From: Lichenostomus cassidix
Lineage: Eukaryota; Chordata; Aves; Passeriformes; Meliphagidae
Length of the DNA stretch: 64,000 nt
Assembly (NCBI GenBank): GCA_008360975.2
Contig: CM039180.1
Span: forward strand, 16,583,122 to 16,647,121
Direction: 5' to 3'
This document shows, in pieces, positions 61,601-64,000 of the stretch. Below the pieces are notes generated by a model. That model worked only from the letters and a program-made list of their open reading frames with translations. It made no database searches and had not been told where the DNA came from. Position 1 is the first letter of the stretch. Each line of letters opens with the position of its first letter. The translations under genes and the position numbers were made by a program.

Positions 61601-64000
61601 TTGTGGAGTGCTTTGTAACATTCCTGCTGTGTGGCTTTGTTTTGTGTTCTGTTTTACTAACCATGTCTCCAGGTCTTACTCTGTCTCTGGAAAATAAATA
61701 TTGCAAGTGTGATACAGTGTGTGTTTCTGTGCAAGTGACCCAGGTCCCTGATCCAGACAGGAAACCAACTCACCTCACAAAGGGATGTAGCTCTTCAACT
61801 CTACAAACACCACTGCTTTAAAAATGGTGAGCCAGAGCTGCTGACAGGTTTTTGTCATCTAGAAGCAGGGAAGGCTTAATTATCATCCAACTAATCCCAT
61901 AAGGATACACAGTTTAATAGACTATAATTTTGTGCACTTCACAGTAGCAGCACAGCTTGCCTTAGTTACTCACTGGCTCTACTAAGTAGCTTGCACAAAG
62001 CTGTCCCCTTACAATAAAAGCCTATGCCAACAGAAAGAGAATGAAGAATGGGTTCAGGTGAAGAGGTCTAATCAGGAATTTACTGTCAAGTCCTTTCAGT
62101 TATAGTCCTTCAAAGGAATTTAGGCATTTTAAGTTAACTCTCTCTCCAGTATTCATTGCCCTTTTCAGAGCACCTGGAGAAGAGAATTGACAGTTATGTT
62201 GTGCCACACACTATGTGTTTGGAGGACAATTTGGAGATGGTGCTATAAACTGCAAAGGAAGGAGCATTATGGGGACGCAATGTGAATACATGTACAACAC
62301 ACACGTGGCTCTACAAATGCACATTTGTGTATCTACAGTTGTGTCTGGGTGTATATGAGTTCTTTGTTATCTTCGCTACTAATCAATACAACTGAGGAAG
62401 TAAGATTTGGTTAATATAAACAAATACTTATTTTACTTGGCAAAATGTGCATATGTGAAGATTAATTTTTTTTGCTGAAATAACTAAAAATTATAATTAT
62501 TTTCAAACTTCAGCGATTTATCTCTCTGTGGTTTTGTTTTGTGCCTCTCAGTGGAAATATCACTGTTAAGATATATTAAACTACTGAAAGTGAGACAACC
62601 ATAAGATTCAGCTAACTCAAGTATTTAGCGTCAAGAGCCATATAAAATAAAAGTAGATGCATATGAATAACTTAAAACTATTTGAACTAGCATGTCTTTT
62701 CCCAGTAATTCCCATTTTCTACTCCTTTGTTTGCCCTTGTTTCACTGCTTGCTGTTTGCCCCCTCAGTAAATCTGAGTGCTAGTCTAAGAAGACATTGGA
62801 GCTGATTATGAAAGATGAAGAAAAGGGAATAGTTTTAAAGCAATAAAATGGTATGAGGAAAAAGAAATTGAAATGAAAAAAAAATGTTTTGCAATGTAGT
62901 ACTACTCTGGGAATAATTCTAACAGAATTAACCAGCCACAGTACAACAGGGGCTTGGTTTATTGAAGGCTTTAAAAGATCCTTCAGGGTCTTGGATATGC
63001 AGTAAATGGGGCCCATCTCTCTCTCAGGAAAATCAACAGGAGTTTTGATGTTGATATTAGTGTGAGTAGGACTGATCCAAAGTGCACATGCAGGGGAAAG
63101 CTACGTTATCCCTTTCAGCACTGGGTTTGAGTTAATAATTCTAATTAAAGTCACAATTCAGAAATTAGAGCGTGCGTGTAAATCATGGGGATCCTGAATT
63201 TCTACTTGAAATATGGCAGCTAAGGAGAGCAAATGAATAAATAGAATTTATTGTATCCGAATGAAAACTAGTATCAGAAAACCTGATGTTACTTTACTGA
63301 GGCCTACCAGACAAAATAAGTAATTTCTCAGTGGTAAAATATACGCCTATAGCTCACATATATGGATCGATGTATTAAAGAGATAAGTTCTCCCCAGTTT
63401 TTTGTATCTTTATTAAAACAACAAATCAGCAAAAATGAAGACTAGTTCTAAAAATGTGTTGGATAACAGTCCTACTATAAAGAATGTGAGCAGTTCTCAA
63501 ATTTTTACTATTTGGAAACTGTTATTACATAATACTTCTATGCAGACACAAAGCTTGAGTTTGTTACACCAGTGTTGTGATAAGATTTTTGAAGGGCAAT
63601 GTCACAGCTGTTTTTTCCCCTAATCTGAATGAGAAGGCTTCTTGCAACATTTTGTCCCTTAGCATTGTTTGTAATAGGACTGTTTTGCATATGATATAAA
63701 TTCTCTAAATTATGTACACTAATAAATTTGTTGTTATTTTTTAGCAAAACAAATCTTTTTAAAATTCTATTTTACGTTGTAGGCCTTGGGATAACCTCTT
63801 GAGAGGAGCAGTTATATCTGGTTTTCATTTTAATCCCAGAGTAATTTTTCTGAATGAGAAACATATCAGTGTCTCAGCTACATAGATTTAAGGGGTTATA
63901 CCTTTCTTTCCACAAAAGACCTGAAAAACTTTGAACTGCATAGTGACAGAAATTGAGATGATCTATAGAGTTCAATTCTAAAGCTATATATCATGGCGGC
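58625..64000. other. 5.4 kb of AT-rich noncoding DNA, nothing recognised
   Basis: No repeat family, RNA gene or supported coding region. The longest frames (61525-61821 plus, 62780-63016 minus) lack domains and codon bias. It may contain unique regulatory DNA, but nothing shows this directly. Confidence 0.5.

Noticed and set aside
1..64000. CRISPR arrays, tRNA or rRNA genes, operons, prokaryotic or viral gene clusters
   Set aside because: No regularly spaced repeats, no cloverleaf or rRNA signature, and no dense coding. The content is that of vertebrate noncoding DNA, so no novel multi-gene system is claimed.

Overview
The window reads as noncoding nuclear DNA from a bird. It is AT-rich throughout, with no operon structure, no dense coding and stop codons in all frames. 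Its recognisable content is almost entirely interspersed repeats typical of birds: CR1 LINE fragments, most of them 5'-truncated 3' ends that stop at an ATTCTATGAT-like terminus, and endogenous-retrovirus LTRs. Several LTRs resemble families I know from songbird genomes, so a passerine is my best guess, but that is inference. No complete gene, tRNA, rRNA, CRISPR array or intact retroelement is visible. The window is most likely intergenic (gene-desert) or deep-intronic sequence.

Layout. 1-12 kb: a possible old CR1 3' piece (1688-1800), a frame-broken sense CR1 reverse-transcriptase (RT) segment (2190-2815), a much older antisense RT remnant (5370-5850), a GC-rich patch (6310-6590), twin TA microsatellites (8191-8413) and a sense CR1 3' end (10899-11046). 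12-25 kb: two antisense CR1 3' ends (12441-12975 and 20083-20515), a perfect 20-bp hairpin (15308-15358), a solo LTR with an exact 5-bp target duplication (18665-19130), and one short minus-strand exon-like coiled-coil reading frame (24861-25033). 25-42 kb: mostly unique-looking AT-rich DNA, interrupted by a long GC-richer repeat-like block (28750-30240) and an A23 tract. 42-50 kb: two antisense CR1 3' ends, one sense CR1 tail and an old antisense RT remnant (49080-49595). 50-59 kb: an LTR cluster made of an antisense LTR (50504-51075), a tentative second LTR-like segment (51208-51753), a sense fragment of the first family (53021-53275), an unexplained GC-rich patch (53570-54050), a zone of small tandem duplications (55148-55472) and a nearly complete 0.95-kb LTR (57672-58624). 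58.6-64 kb: nothing recognised.

Nothing here forms a working multi-gene system. The two observations most worth following are the isolated exon-like frame at 24861-25033 and the perfect hairpin at 15308-15358. The two LTRs at 50.5 kb and 57.7 kb share an identical 18-base block near their 3' ends, which supports both identifications and their opposite orientations.
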